This document shows, piece by piece, positions 26,112 through 35,142 of a stretch of DNA of 64,000 nucleotides (position 1 is its first letter; each line of letters starts with the position of its first letter). The stretch covers positions 22,486 through 86,485 of the forward strand of contig JAFWYQ010000012.1 in assembly GCA_017517605.1 (NCBI GenBank). The letters run 5' to 3'. Below the pieces are notes generated by a model, which saw only the letters and a program-made list of their open reading frames with translations, was not told where the DNA came from and did no database searches. Source of the DNA: Bacteroidaceae bacterium (GTDB lineage Bacteria > Bacteroidota > Bacteroidia > Bacteroidales > Bacteroidaceae). The position numbers and the translations under genes are program-made.

Positions 26112-28982
26112 TTACAACGTCTGCTGCACTTCAACCTCCTGGAAGGACTCGATGATGTCGCCCACCTGGATGTCGTTGTAGCTGACGAGACTGATACCAC
26201 ACTCGAAGTTGGTGCCGACCTCCTTCACATCGTCTTTGAAACGCTTCAAAGCATTAATGTTACCAGTGAAGATAACGATACCGTCGCGGATAAGGCGTGC
26301 CTTGTCGGAACGTTTCACCTTTCCTTCCTTCACCATAGCACCGGCCACAGTACCCACCTTAGTGATGCGGAACACCTCGCGCACCTCGATGGTAGCGGTC
26401 ACCTCTTCCTTCACCACCGGAGCAAGCATACCGACCATAGCAGCCTTCACCTCTTCGATAGCGTCGTAGATGACTGAGTACTTGCGGATGTCCACACCGT
26501 TCTGCTCGGCCAACTTGGCGGCTGATGCAGAAGGACGTACCTGGAAGCCCACGATGATAGCACCTGATGCAGAAGCCAATACAACGTCAGACTCTGAAAT
26601 CTGTCCCACACCCTTGTGCAGCACATTCACCTGAATCTGCTCGGTAGAAAGCTTGATCAACGAGTCGCTCAACGCCTCCACAGAACCGTCCACGTCACCC
26701 TTTACGATGATATTCAACTCGTGGAAGTCACCCAAAGCCAAGCGGCGACCCACTTCGTCGAGAGTCAACATCTTCTGAGTACGCAAGCCCTGTTCGCGCT
26801 GCAACTGCTCACGCTTGTTGGCAATCTCGCGTGCCTCTTGTTCAGAATCCAGAACATGGAAAGTGTCACCTGCAGCAGGCGCACCGTTCAATCCAAGAAT
26901 CAATACGGGTTCAGCCGGTCCGGCCTCTTTGATGCGTTGGTTACGCTCGTTGAACATGGCCTTAATCTTACCATAGTGTGTACCAGCCAATACGATGTCT
27001 CCCATACGGAGTGTTCCGTTTGACACGAGCACGGTAGCCACATAACCGCGACCTTTATCGAGTGACGACTCGATGATGGAACCTGTACCCTTACGGTCGG
27101 GATTGGCCTTCAACTCCAACATTTCGGCCTCGAGCAACACTTTCTCGAGCAATTCCTCCACACCGATACCCTTCTTGGCAGAGATGTCCTGGCTCTGATA
27201 CTTACCACCCCACTCTTCTACGAGGAAGTTCATGGCAGCCAGCTCTTCCTTAATCTTGTCGGGATTGGCGGCAGGCTTATCCACTTTGTTGATGGCAAAC
27301 ACAATAGGGACACCCGCAGCCATCGCATGGTTGATGGCCTCCTTCGTCTGAGGCATCACGCTATCGTCGGCAGCTACGATGATGATGGCAATATCCGTTG
27401 CTTTGGCACCACGGGCACGCATGGCGGTAAATGCCTCGTGACCAGGAGTATCCAAGAAGGTAATATTGCGTCCATCATCCAATGTCACATGATAAGCACC
27501 GATGTGCTGGGTGATACCACCCGCCTCACCGGCAATCACATTGGCCTTACGGATGTAGTCGAGCAACGAAGTCTTACCGTGGTCAACGTGACCCATCACC
27601 GTTACAATCGGTGCACGAGGTTTCAAGTCTTCCTCGCTGTCCTCCTCTTCGGTAATGGCTTCGGCCACTTCGGCACTTACATATTCTGTCTGGAAGCCAA
27701 ACTCCTCGGCCACCATATCAATCGTTTCCGCATCCAAACGTTGGTTGATGGACACCATGATACCAATGCTCATGCAGGTACCGATAACCTTTGTTACAGG
27801 CACGTCCATCATGTTGGCCAATTCATTGGCTGTTACAAATTCAGTAAGTTTGAGAACCTTGCTTTCCAACTCTTCCTGCATCTCCAACTCCATCTGACGG
27901 TTGAAGGCATTCTCGCGCTTCTCCTTACGGAACTTGGCTCCCTTGTTCTTTCCCTTGGCGGTCAGACGTGCCAACGTCTCTTTAACCTGCTTGGCAACAT
28001 CCTCGTCGCTCACTTCAGCCTTTACGGGAGCCGGTTTCTTGTTGCGTTCCTTACGCTTGCGGTCATGCTTGTCGGCAGATGCTGCACCCGGCGTACCTCC
28101 ACCGGCAGGTTTGTTACCTCCACCATTATTCTGGCGTTGGTTGTTGCCACCACCCGCGTTGGCACCTTCCTTGGCTATATCTACACGCTCCTTATTGATA
28201 CGGTTGCGCTTCTTTTTCTTCTTGCCTTCGCCACCTTCGCCCTCGCTATCCTTACGGATTTCCTTCATGATGGAATCCTTCAATTGCTTGCGCTGTTCCA
28301 TGCGCTGGCGGTCTTTCTCCTCACGTTCCTTCTTACGTTCCTCTTTAGACTTCTTCTTAGGACGCGTAGATTGGTTAAGAGCAGCCAAGTCGATTTGTCC
28401 TACCACATTGATTTTGGAAACGAGTTCGGGAGTACGCAACTTGAACACGCCCTCTTCCTTTTTCTCAGTGTCAACAACCTTTGGCCGAGTTTCAGACACT
28501 ACAGGAGCGGGGTTCTCTGCCACAACTTCCTTCACAGGTTCTGCCTTAGGAGCCTCAACCTTTACCTGTTCCCTCTCTGCGGGAACAGGTTTTTCCTTCA
28601 CAGGTTCAGGCTTCTTCGGTTCTTTTTCCTCAGGTGTAGAAGATTTTTTTCCCAGGTTATCCAAATCTATTTTCCCTACGGGCTTGAATTTCGGTTTCAA
28701 TTCTTCCGAAACGCCAACACGCACAACCTCTTCCTGTTTCTTTTCGACAGGCTTTTCCTCTTTCTGTTTTTTAGGCATTTCGCGAACAACGGGCTTTACG
28801 GGTTTTCCGCGCAATGCATCGTCCTTGCCAAACTCTTTCACAAGGGCGTCATATTGTTCATCAGTTATTTTCGTATTAGAATCAGCCTCTACAGTACCGA
28901 AGCCCTTCTTTTGCAAGAACTCAACTGCCGTTGAAATTCCCACATTCAATTCTCTTATTACTTTACTCAGTCTTACTGCCAT
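26112..28982 (-). CDS. infB: Translation initiation factor IF-2
   Basis: 956 residues. The C-terminal ~500 form the conserved core: G domain with [30 protein letters not shown] and NKVDKP, then domains II, III and the fMet-tRNA binding C2 domain. The N-terminal half (about residues 60-330) is low in complexity, rich in Lys, Glu, Pro and Val, with a [14 protein letters not shown] stretch; this is normal for Bacteroidetes IF-2. An IF2_N-type small domain begins the protein ([20 protein letters not shown]). Third gene of rimP-nusA-infB. Confidence 0.97.
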   Translation of the reverse strand: MAVRLSKVIRELNVGISTAVEFLQKKGFGTVEADSNTKITDEQYDALVKEFGKDDALRGKPVKPVVREMPKKQKEEKPVEKKQEEVVRVGVSEELKPKFKPVGKIDLDNLGKKSSTPEEKEPKKPEPVKEKPVPAEREQVKVEAPKAEPVKEVVAENPAPVVSETRPKVVDTEKKEEGVFKLRTPELVSKINVVGQIDLAALNQSTRPKKKSKEERKKEREEKDRQRMEQRKQLKDSIMKEIRKDSEGEGGEGKKKKKRNRINKERVDIAKEGANAGGGNNQRQNNGGGNKPAGGGTPGAASADKHDRKRKERNKKPAPVKAEVSDEDVAKQVKETLARLTAKGKNKGAKFRKEKRENAFNRQMELEMQEELESKVLKLTEFVTANELANMMDVPVTKVIGTCMSIGIMVSINQRLDAETIDMVAEEFGFQTEYVSAEVAEAITEEEDSEEDLKPRAPIVTVMGHVDHGKTSLLDYIRKANVIAGEAGGITQHIGAYHVTLDDGRNITFLDTPGHEAFTAMRARGAKATDIAIIIVAADDSVMPQTKEAINHAMAAGVPIVFAINKVDKPAANPDKIKEELAAMNFLVEEWGGKYQSQDISAKKGIGVEELLEKVLLEAEMLELKANPDRKGTGSIIESSLDKGRGYVATVLVSNGTLRMGDIVLAGTHYGKIKAMFNERNQRIKEAGPAEPVLILGLNGAPAAGDTFHVLDSEQEAREIANKREQLQREQGLRTQKMLTLDEVGRRLALGDFHELNIIVKGDVDGSVEALSDSLIKLSTEQIQVNVLHKGVGQISESDVVLASASGAIIVGFQVRPSASAAKLAEQNGVDIRKYSVIYDAIEEVKAAMVGMLAPVVKEEVTATIEVREVFRITKVGTVAGAMVKEGKVKRSDKARLIRDGIVIFTGNINALKRFKDDVKEVGTNFECGISLVSYNDIQVGDIIESFQEVEVQQTL

Positions 28983-28999
28983 AATTATTTAATTTGCCA

Positions 29000-29098
29000 A
29001 TGTGTGAACCATGTGCTAATGTGCTAATAAGTGGCCTATCGGCCTTTGTGTGCCGAATCGTTTATTAACACATTGGCACATTAGCACATTGGCATATT
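29000..29098. repeat. Mirrored-phrase hairpin (ATGTGCTAATGTG/CACATTAGCACAT)
   Basis: The nusA-infB gap reads ATGTGCTAATGTGCTAATAA on the left and AACACATTGGCACATTAGCA plus CATTGGCATATT on the right, around a centre that itself contains GGCCTATCGGCC. It occupies most of the 120-bp gap inside an operon. Confidence 0.75.
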
Positions 29099-29102
29099 AA
29101 TT

Positions 29103-30359
29103 TTATTCTTCAAATTCCGCTCTCAAAATATCCAGGATCTCATCCACTGTATCCTCTTCGAGGTCTGCTTTTTCAATCAGCATTTCGCGCGGAGCGTTCA
29201 ACACACCCTTAGCCGTGTCGATACCCAACTTCTTGATGGCATCAATCACCCAATCGTCAATTTCATCACGGAATTCATCGAGCATGATATCCTCTTCGCC
29301 TTCTCCCTCTTCCAGTTCACGGAATACATCGATGGTATACTCAGTCAGCATACTGGCCAACTTGATATTCATACCCTGCTTACCGATAGCCAACGAAACC
29401 TCTTCGGGACGCAAGTATACCTCAGCCTTATGGTTCTCGGCATCCAACTCCAGCGAACTTACCTTTGCAGGACTAAGCGCACGCTTGATGAAAAGTTCAA
29501 TATTGCTGGTAAAGGGAATCACGTCAATGTTTTCATTACGCAACTCACGCACAATTCCGCGAATACGCGAACCTTGTACACCCACGCAAGCTCCTACTGG
29601 ATCAATGCGGTCATCGTAAGATTCCACTGCAATCTTGGCACGTTCACCCGGTATGCGTGCAATACGACGTACAGTAATGAGGCCATCATTGATTTCGGGA
29701 ACTTCATTTTCCAACAGACGCTGCAAGAACATGGGAGACGTACGGCTCAATATAATCTTGGGATTGTTGTTGACATTATCCACACGGGCAATGACGGCAC
29801 GTACAGCCTCGCCCTTACGATAGAAATCCGAAGGAATCTGTTCGGTCTTAGGCAAAAGCAATTCATTACCTTCATCGTCCAACAACAGAATCTCTTTCTT
29901 CCAAATCTGATATACTTCAGCACTGATAATGGTGCCGACTTTGTCTATATACTTATTATAAAGACTATCCTTCTCTAATTCAAGAATCTTGGCAGCCAAT
30001 GTCTGACGCAGGTTCAAGATGGCACGACGACCGAATTTCTCAAAAATCACCTCATCCGTAACCTCTTCACCCACTTCGTATGAATCATCAATTTTCTGAG
30101 CTTCACTCAACGAAATTTGCATGTTAGGATTCACCAGATCCTCATCGGCAACCACTTCACGGTTGCGCCAAATTTCGAAGTCACCCTTATCAGGGTTCAC
30201 AATTACATCATAGTTTTCATCCGTACCAAACATCTTGGCGATTACACTGCGGAAGCTCTCCTCCAGCACGCTCACCATAGTGGTTCTGTCGATGTTCTTG
30301 GTCTCCTTAAATTCCGAGAACGTATCAATCAAACTGATTGTTTCTGCTTTCTTGGCCAT
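29103..30359 (-). CDS. nusA: Transcription termination/antitermination factor NusA
   Basis: 418 residues: N-terminal RNA-polymerase-binding domain (~1-130), S1 domain (~135-200, IISAEVYQIWKKEILLLD), then KH1 and KH2 domains (~205-345, GACVGVQGSRIRGIVREL and SLAIGKQGMNIKLASML). The C-terminal acidic repeats of the E. coli protein are missing, replaced by a short helical tail, as usual outside Proteobacteria. It lies 6 bp downstream of rimP. Confidence 0.96.
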   Translation of the reverse strand: MAKKAETISLIDTFSEFKETKNIDRTTMVSVLEESFRSVIAKMFGTDENYDVIVNPDKGDFEIWRNREVVADEDLVNPNMQISLSEAQKIDDSYEVGEEVTDEVIFEKFGRRAILNLRQTLAAKILELEKDSLYNKYIDKVGTIISAEVYQIWKKEILLLDDEGNELLLPKTEQIPSDFYRKGEAVRAVIARVDNVNNNPKIILSRTSPMFLQRLLENEVPEINDGLITVRRIARIPGERAKIAVESYDDRIDPVGACVGVQGSRIRGIVRELRNENIDVIPFTSNIELFIKRALSPAKVSSLELDAENHKAEVYLRPEEVSLAIGKQGMNIKLASMLTEYTIDVFRELEEGEGEEDIMLDEFRDEIDDWVIDAIKKLGIDTAKGVLNAPREMLIEKADLEEDTVDEILDILRAEFEE

Positions 30360-30365
30360 AATTTC

Positions 30366-30833
30366 TTATTTGAAATTTATTAAGTATTTAGTATATTTTA
30401 TTTCGTTATATGCAAAGGTTACATCTTCGTCCACCATCTTAGGACGCTTTTCACCTTCCAACTTCACCTTCTTACTGATGGTTACAGTAAAGTGTTCCTC
30501 ATCGGCATCCTTCAATATTCCTGCCAATTTCAATCCATCGTTTTTCAGTACTTCTACATCCATTCCGATATGGTTGACATACTGCTGCAACACCTTGAAT
30601 GGTTGCCCGATACCTGCCGACCCCACTTCCAACTCGAAATCCTCTTGTTCACGGTCGAGTTTCGACTCAATGAAGCGGCTCAATTCCACACAATCCTCAA
30701 TCCACACACCTTCTGCATGGTCAATCTCCACAACGATGCGACTGTCAGGACTCACTGTTACATCCACTAAGAAATAGTCTTTATTTTCCAGCCATTCATT
30801 TACCAACTGGATTACTACGCTTTTTTCTATCAT
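30366..30833 (-). CDS. rimP: Ribosome maturation factor RimP
   Basis: 155 residues from the ATG at 30833; the longer frame (to 30884) would run through a leader hairpin and is rejected. RimP helps 30S subunit maturation. The family pattern VDVTVSPDSRIVVEIDHAEG, then CVELSRFIESKLDREQEDFEL and EVGSAGIGQPFK, is present, with a C-terminal SH3-like domain. First gene of the minus-strand operon rimP-nusA-infB. Confidence 0.92.
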   Translation of the reverse strand: MIEKSVVIQLVNEWLENKDYFLVDVTVSPDSRIVVEIDHAEGVWIEDCVELSRFIESKLDREQEDFELEVGSAGIGQPFKVLQQYVNHIGMDVEVLKNDGLKLAGILKDADEEHFTVTISKKVKLEGEKRPKMVDEDVTFAYNEIKYTKYLINFK

Positions 30834-30848
30834 GCGTGCTTTTAAAAT

Positions 30849-30882
30849 GTAATAAAATAAAAATGGGGCTTTATCGAGCCCC
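30849..30882 (-). terminator. Terminator-like hairpin in the rimP leader
   Basis: On the minus strand GGGGCT-CGATAA-AGCCCC (30882-30865) is followed by ATTTTTATTTTATTAC. It stands between the rimP promoter (30906-30936) and the rimP ATG (30833), so it would end transcription before the operon. No gene on either strand ends here, so an attenuator is the best explanation. Confidence 0.65.
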
Positions 30883-30905
30883 ACACATAATCATCATTTC
30901 GCCTG

Positions 30906-30936
30906 CAAATATACAAATAAACCACAGAATAGCCAA
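30906..30936 (-). promoter_or_regulatory. Promoter of rimP-nusA-infB
   Basis: On the minus strand: TTG (30934-30936), 20-bp spacer, TATATTTG (30906-30913). Transcription would start near 30899. Confidence 0.65.
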
Positions 30937-30955
30937 CTATTATCAGAAAAAAGAG

Positions 30956-30963
30956 TATTTTTG
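30956..30963 (+). promoter_or_regulatory. -7 box of the small membrane protein gene
   Basis: TATTTTTG fits TAnnTTTG. It lies 22 bp before the ATG at 30985 and divergently from the rimP promoter. No clear -33 box. Confidence 0.5.
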
Positions 30964-30984
30964 CCGCATAAAAAACAAAAAAAC

Positions 30985-31383
30985 ATGAGAAAAAGAGCTC
31001 AAAACAGCAACAAACAGTTCCTTATCGGCACAGCGGCAATGGCTTTTGCCGTAGGAGTAGTAGTCGTTATTTTCTTATTGTATTGTACCCGATACGCCAA
31101 ACAACAAACCGTTTCTTTTAAAGATTTATATCAAATAGAATTCGCCAAAGGGTTTGCCGGTGATTCAGCGATTGTATATCTGAACGACAGCCTTGTGTGG
31201 AACGAGATTGTCCCCACAGACACCACATTCCTGCGCATCAACCGTTTTGCAGACGAAAACACGCTGATGGTCAGCCGCTCACGCGAAGATGCCGTTTCCA
31301 TTTTCAACATCGAGAAAAAAGCCGGCCGGCTTATTCTGCGCAAAAACAACGGAGTCGTTTCTATGACTACGCTCAGCTGGTAA
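30985..31383 (+). CDS. Small single-span membrane protein, unknown
   Basis: 132 residues from the ATG at 30985. A basic N-terminus (MRKRAQNSNK) is followed by one hydrophobic helix at about residues 12-34 (GTAAMAFAVGVVVVIFLLY) and a ~95-residue extracytoplasmic part with alternating polar/hydrophobic residues, suggesting a small beta domain. I do not recognise a family. It lies divergently to rimP and tail-to-tail with the ctp gene, 4 bp from it. Confidence 0.6.
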   Translation: MRKRAQNSNKQFLIGTAAMAFAVGVVVVIFLLYCTRYAKQQTVSFKDLYQIEFAKGFAGDSAIVYLNDSLVWNEIVPTDTTFLRINRFADENTLMVSRSREDAVSIFNIEKKAGRLILRKNNGVVSMTTLSW

Positions 31384-31387
31384 GCCT

Positions 31388-33058
31388 TCATTCTTTAGGT
31401 TGCACAGCAAACACCGCAGCATAGCTTGCGCTGTCGCCCAACACCTCTAAGGCTTTGTCCAAATCAGGGTCATTTTTCAATTGTTGGATAATCACTCCGC
31501 GTTGGAAGTAGTAACGTTTGATAATCTCTGAAGCGACAAACGGCTTAATTTCTTCGGCAAATCGGTCAAGTTCAGCACCCAAGTTATGTTGCAGTTTCTT
31601 CTCCAATGCCTCAAACTCCGGTTTGGCATCCTCCAGATAACCTTCAAATTCGGCTATTTCTTTTAGCTTCTTCAACACATCCTCGCTCTGACGATCGTAT
31701 TTGAAACCGCTCTCCAACACCATTTTCTTAAAAGCGGCATAATCTTCATCCGTCAGTTCAAACTCTTGAGGCGAAGCGATAGTTTCATGTGCACGGGCAT
31801 AATCTGTGCCATAATCCAACAACACATCATCATTCAACAGATAATACAACAAATTGGATTGTTCCTCCACTTTTACCTCCACATCGGGACGGATACCACC
31901 GCCATCGCGCACCTTACGGCCCGCAGCGGTATAGAACACATTTGTCAAGCTATCCGGAGTGCGCATCGCACGTCCCGAAGCATCGCGATGCTGATAATCA
32001 AGAGCCTGTATGCAACGTCCGCTGGGAATATAGTATTTCGAAGTCGTCACTTTCAACTGTCCGTTATAAGGCAAATCGCGTGGCACCTGCACCAATCCCT
32101 TACCGTATGTACGCATACCCACTATCACTGCACGGTCAAGATCCTGCAACGAACCGGCTACAATCTCTGAGGCCGATGCCGATGCCCCATCCACCAACAC
32201 TGCCAAAGGAATCTCTGCATCCAGCGGCTCACGGGTGGATTTATACACACGACACGCCTGACGTAATTTCCCTTTTGTCGAGATAAGTTCCAATCCCTTG
32301 GGAACAAACAGATTGACAATTTCCACAGCCTCATTCAACGAGCCACCGCCATTACTACGCAAGTCAAGCACCAATTGGGTGGCACCCTGTTCTTTCATCT
32401 CAATAATACCACGACGCACATCGCGGGCACAGTTATCAGTAAAACTTGTCAATTGCAGATACCCAGTCTTTCCATCAGGCAATATTCCATAATAAGGGAT
32501 TGAAGGGGTCTGTATGTTACGTCGGGCAATTTTAAACTCCAACGGTGCAGGCTCACCGGGTCGGTCCACCTTCAAGACAAAGGTTGTACCAGCTTCACCA
32601 CGCAACATGTCACTTACCTTATCGGTGGCCATACCCTCCACATCCTTGCCATCAATTTCCAGAATCACATCACCAGCCTTCAGACCCACTTCAGCCGCAG
32701 GTGTACCTTCGTATGGTTCAAATATCACCACCCGATTACGTTTTTTATACAGGCGGATAACAGAACCGATACCGGCATACTTACCCGTTATCATCTGCTT
32801 GAAGTCATCCAAGTCATCCTCAGGATAATACTCTGTATAAGGGTCTATCTCCTGCAACATGGCATCAATACCCGCCCGTATCACTTTCTGCGGGTCAATG
32901 GTATCCACGTAGAACATATCCAACTCTTTATAGACAGAATTGAACACATCCAAATTCTTTGAAACCTGGAAATTATGATTGTCACGTTGGAACCCCGTCC
33001 AACAGAGGCAAAGCAACAGGAGCACCGCTCCAAGAGCATATATTTTATTCTTTTTCAT
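31388..33058 (-). CDS. C-terminal processing protease, S41 family
   Basis: 556 residues. An N-terminal membrane anchor or signal (YALGAVLLLLCLCWTGF), a PDZ domain (~85-170, AAEVGLKAGDVILEIDG), then the S41 protease core with the serine in VDGASASASEIVAGS (near residue 293) and the lysine of TYGKGLVQ. The C-terminal ~130 residues are helical and charged. CTPs cut periplasmic or secreted proteins near their C-termini. The gene has 3' contact with the small membrane protein gene. Confidence 0.92.
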   Translation of the reverse strand: MKKNKIYALGAVLLLLCLCWTGFQRDNHNFQVSKNLDVFNSVYKELDMFYVDTIDPQKVIRAGIDAMLQEIDPYTEYYPEDDLDDFKQMITGKYAGIGSVIRLYKKRNRVVIFEPYEGTPAAEVGLKAGDVILEIDGKDVEGMATDKVSDMLRGEAGTTFVLKVDRPGEPAPLEFKIARRNIQTPSIPYYGILPDGKTGYLQLTSFTDNCARDVRRGIIEMKEQGATQLVLDLRSNGGGSLNEAVEIVNLFVPKGLELISTKGKLRQACRVYKSTREPLDAEIPLAVLVDGASASASEIVAGSLQDLDRAVIVGMRTYGKGLVQVPRDLPYNGQLKVTTSKYYIPSGRCIQALDYQHRDASGRAMRTPDSLTNVFYTAAGRKVRDGGGIRPDVEVKVEEQSNLLYYLLNDDVLLDYGTDYARAHETIASPQEFELTDEDYAAFKKMVLESGFKYDRQSEDVLKKLKEIAEFEGYLEDAKPEFEALEKKLQHNLGAELDRFAEEIKPFVASEIIKRYYFQRGVIIQQLKNDPDLDKALEVLGDSASYAAVFAVQPKE

Positions 33059-33228
33059 ACCTTATTATATTATTCAAGGCACAAAAATAGTGAAACATCT
33101 GACAGAACGACCTATAAATATAGAACATTTAACTTTATTTGCAGGAATAGAGTCCATATTCTGCTTAACATACTTCATTCATATGCAACAATAATGACAA
33201 TCATACACAGACAAGACTACCATCCTTC

Positions 33229-33322
33229 CGACGAAAGAATACCAAACGGTTCATTTCGCTTGAAGATACGGTTCTTCAAAGCGAATCGACCGTATCTTCA
33301 AGCTTTAACATCCGCATCTTCA
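33229..33322. repeat. 22-bp-period array E (TCTTCAA...ACCGTA units)
   Basis: Units begin at 33251, 33273, 33295 and 33317, exactly 22 bp apart, with TCTTCA at the start of the last three and CGGT/CCGTA/CCGCA at the unit ends. A decayed unit precedes at 33229 (ends ACGGT). TTGAAGATACGG is mirrored by CCGTATCTTCAA, so the array also forms a long dyad. Confidence 0.75.
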
Positions 33323-33361
33323 TAAATTAGGCACTTTTCTCGCATTTTTTTGGCTCAAATG

Positions 33362-33392
33362 TTGCACGGTTCAAAAATATGCATTACTTTTG
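33362..33392 (+). promoter_or_regulatory. Promoter of the tRNA-Asn pair
   Basis: TTGC (33362-33365), 19-bp spacer, TACTTTTG (33385-33392); the first tRNA starts 37 bp downstream. Confidence 0.7.
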
Positions 33393-33428
33393 CACCGCAT
33401 TTCGGAAACAGAGAGTACGAAATAACCT

Positions 33429-33502
33429 GCTTCAGTAGCTCAGTTGGTTAGAGCACATGACTGTTAATCATGGGGTCGTTGGTTCAAGCCCATCCTGAAG
33501 CG
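33429..33502 (+). tRNA. tRNA-Asn (GTT), copy 1
   Basis: 74 nt. Acceptor arms GCTTCAG (33429-33435) and CTGAAGC (33495-33501) pair perfectly. D-loop AGCTCAGTTGGTTAGAGC, anticodon stem CATGA/TCATG with anticodon GTT at 33463-33465, and T-loop GGTTCAAGCC. CCA is not encoded. Confidence 0.95.
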
Positions 33503-33544
33503 CGCAAAAATAAAAAGCGTTCTCATTTTAAAGGTTAAACAATT

Positions 33545-33618
33545 GCTTCAGTAGCTCAGTTGGTTAGAGCACATGACTGTTAATCATGGGGTCGTTGGTT
33601 CAAGCCCATCCTGAAGCG
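33545..33618 (+). tRNA. tRNA-Asn (GTT), copy 2
   Basis: Identical in sequence to the copy 116 bp upstream; anticodon GTT at 33579-33581. The flanking DNA between the copies is different, so only the mature tRNA (with a few flanking bases) is duplicated or conserved. Confidence 0.95.
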
Positions 33619-33667
33619 CAGGAAAGGATGTATCGTGAGATATGTCCTTTTTTGTTTAAAAATCATT

Positions 33668-33773
33668 TAATGTGCCAATGAGCCAATGTGCCAATGTGTC
33701 AATGGGCCATGCGGCACTAACACATTAATCACATTAGCACATTAGCACATTAATCACATTAGCACATTATTTT
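33668..33773. repeat. Mirrored-phrase hairpin with the GCCATGCGGCAC centre (copy 1)
   Basis: AATGTGCCAATGAGCCAATG-type units on the left and CACATTAATCACATTAGCAC units on the right flank the centre GGCCATGCGGCACTAA (33705-33720). The right arm ends 3 bp before the rnhB ATG, so the rnhB leader would contain it. Confidence 0.8.
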
Positions 33774-33775
33774 TT

Positions 33776-34381
33776 ATGCTCTTACCTTATTTAAATAAAG
33801 ATTTGATAGAAGCCGGATGCGATGAAGCCGGACGAGGCTGTTTGGCTGGAGCGGTATATGCTGCAGCAGTGATTCTTCCCAAAGATTTTCATAACGAGTT
33901 GCTGAACGACTCGAAGCAACTGACCGAACGGCAACGCTATGCCCTACGCGAAGTGATAGAACGGGAAGCTGTAGCTTGGGCCGTAGGTGTGGTGGGACCA
34001 AAAGAAATTGACAAGATAAACATATTGAATGCCTCCATCCTGGCTATGCATCGTGCTGTTGACGGTTTGAAGGTACGCCCCGAAGCGCTCATCATCGACG
34101 GCAACCGCTTCAAGCCTTACCAGAATCTGCCACACACCACCGTGGTGAAGGGCGACGGCAAATACCTATCCATTGCCGCGGCTTCGATATTGGCCAAGAC
34201 ATACCGCGACGATTATATGAATAAGTTGCACGAAGAATTCCCTCACTACGATTGGAAAGGAAACAAAGGCTATCCCACAAAAAAACACCGTGAAGGCATA
34301 CGCCTGCACGGTACAACACCCTATCACCGCATGAGTTTCAATTTATTGGGAGATGGACAATTGGAACTTTTCCCAGAATAG
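33776..34381 (+). CDS. rnhB: Ribonuclease HII
   Basis: 201 residues, normal for RNase HII, which removes RNA from RNA/DNA hybrids and single ribonucleotides from DNA. The catalytic [11 protein letters not shown] motif places Asp16 and Glu17; the other acidic residues fall in [16 protein letters not shown] and [11 protein letters not shown]. The C-terminal [15 protein letters not shown] and HRMSFN are conserved. The gene follows the tRNA-Asn pair after a repeat hairpin. Confidence 0.95.
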   Translation: MLLPYLNKDLIEAGCDEAGRGCLAGAVYAAAVILPKDFHNELLNDSKQLTERQRYALREVIEREAVAWAVGVVGPKEIDKINILNASILAMHRAVDGLKVRPEALIIDGNRFKPYQNLPHTTVVKGDGKYLSIAAASILAKTYRDDYMNKLHEEFPHYDWKGNKGYPTKKHREGIRLHGTTPYHRMSFNLLGDGQLELFPE

Positions 34382-34387
34382 TTTGCA

Positions 34388-34480
34388 TTAAGCCTATCAG
34401 GCCAATAAAACTTATTAGGAAAATTAGCCTAATTAGACAAATTAGGCTTATTAGTCCCATTAAACTAATAAGGCCAATTG
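34388..34480. repeat. Mirrored-phrase repeat (AAGCCTATCAGGCC/GGCTTATTAG)
   Basis: Several copies of TTAGGC/GCCTAA wording (AAGCCTATCAGGCCAATAAA, TTAGCCTAATTAG, AATTAGGCTTATTAG, TAATAAGGCCAATTG) between the convergent rnhB and ispF genes. It probably folds into a hairpin. No strong U-tract. Confidence 0.6.
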
Positions 34481-34481
34481 A

Positions 34482-34961
34482 CTAATCGGCAACAATCAGC
34501 ACAGTCGCGTAAGCAGAAATACCCTCCTCGCGTCCTGTGAAACCAAGTTTCTCGGTCGTGGTAGCCTTGATAGAGACATCTTCTACATCAATACCCATCA
34601 CGCGAGCCAATGTTTCGCAAATATGAGGGATGTGTGCCTTCAATTTGGGACGCTCAGCACAGACGGTGGCATCAATATTACCCACCTTATATCCCTTGGT
34701 GGCAATCAATTCTATAGTGCGAGCCAACAGAATCTTACTGTCTATATTCTTGTATTCACCTGCATTGTCGGGAAAATGATAGCCTATGTCGCGCATGTTG
34801 GCTGCACCCAACAATGCGTCACAAATGGCATGAATCAACACGTCAGCATCGCTGTGTCCCAACAATCCCAATTCGTGTTCGAGGCGTACACCGCCCAACC
34901 ATAATTCACGGCCTTCGACCAACTTGTGGACATCAAAGCCAAAACCTACTCGTATTTTCAT
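34482..34961 (-). CDS. ispF: 2-C-methyl-D-erythritol 2,4-cyclodiphosphate synthase
   Basis: 159 residues, standard size. It forms the cyclic diphosphate of the MEP isoprenoid pathway. The zinc ligands are in FDVHKL (Asp9, His11) and His43-region LLGHSDADVLIHAICDALLGA; the C-terminal VSIKATTTEKLGFTGREEGI is the substrate loop motif. Single-gene unit flanked by repeat hairpins on both sides. Confidence 0.96.
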   Translation of the reverse strand: MKIRVGFGFDVHKLVEGRELWLGGVRLEHELGLLGHSDADVLIHAICDALLGAANMRDIGYHFPDNAGEYKNIDSKILLARTIELIATKGYKVGNIDATVCAERPKLKAHIPHICETLARVMGIDVEDVSIKATTTEKLGFTGREEGISAYATVLIVAD

Positions 34962-34969
34962 AATGTATC

Positions 34970-35140
34970 AATGTGATTAATGTGACAATATGCTAATATG
35001 GCAATGTGATAATGTGATAATAGGCAATGTGATAATAGGCAATGTGATTAATGTGTTAGTGCCGCATGGTCCATTGGTCCATTGGCCCATTGGCATATTA
35101 GCACATTGACATATTGGCACATTAGCACATTAGCATATTA
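34970..35140. repeat. Mirrored-phrase hairpin with the GTGCCGCATGGTCC centre (copy 2)
   Basis: AATGTGATAATGTG/AATAGGCAATGTG units on the left, CATTGGCATATTAGCACATT units on the right, centre TTAGTGCCGCATGGTCC (35056-35072). The centre is the reverse complement of the one upstream of rnhB. It fills the ispF-porV gap (porV side is its 3' end). Confidence 0.8.
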
Positions 35141-35142
35141 TT

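Larger units (their letters stand above)
33059..33428. other. Gap between ctp and tRNA-Asn with a 22-bp array and tRNA promoter
   Basis: No protein gene is credible. The gap contains array E (33229-33322) and the tRNA promoter (33362-33392). The first 150 bp, next to the ctp start, are A/T-rich and without a visible feature. Confidence 0.65.

Noticed and set aside
27327-28934. Long plus-strand frames antisense to infB (535 codons, and 27901-28992)
   Set aside because: Low-complexity shadow of the Lys/Glu-rich IF-2 N-terminus; no coding features.
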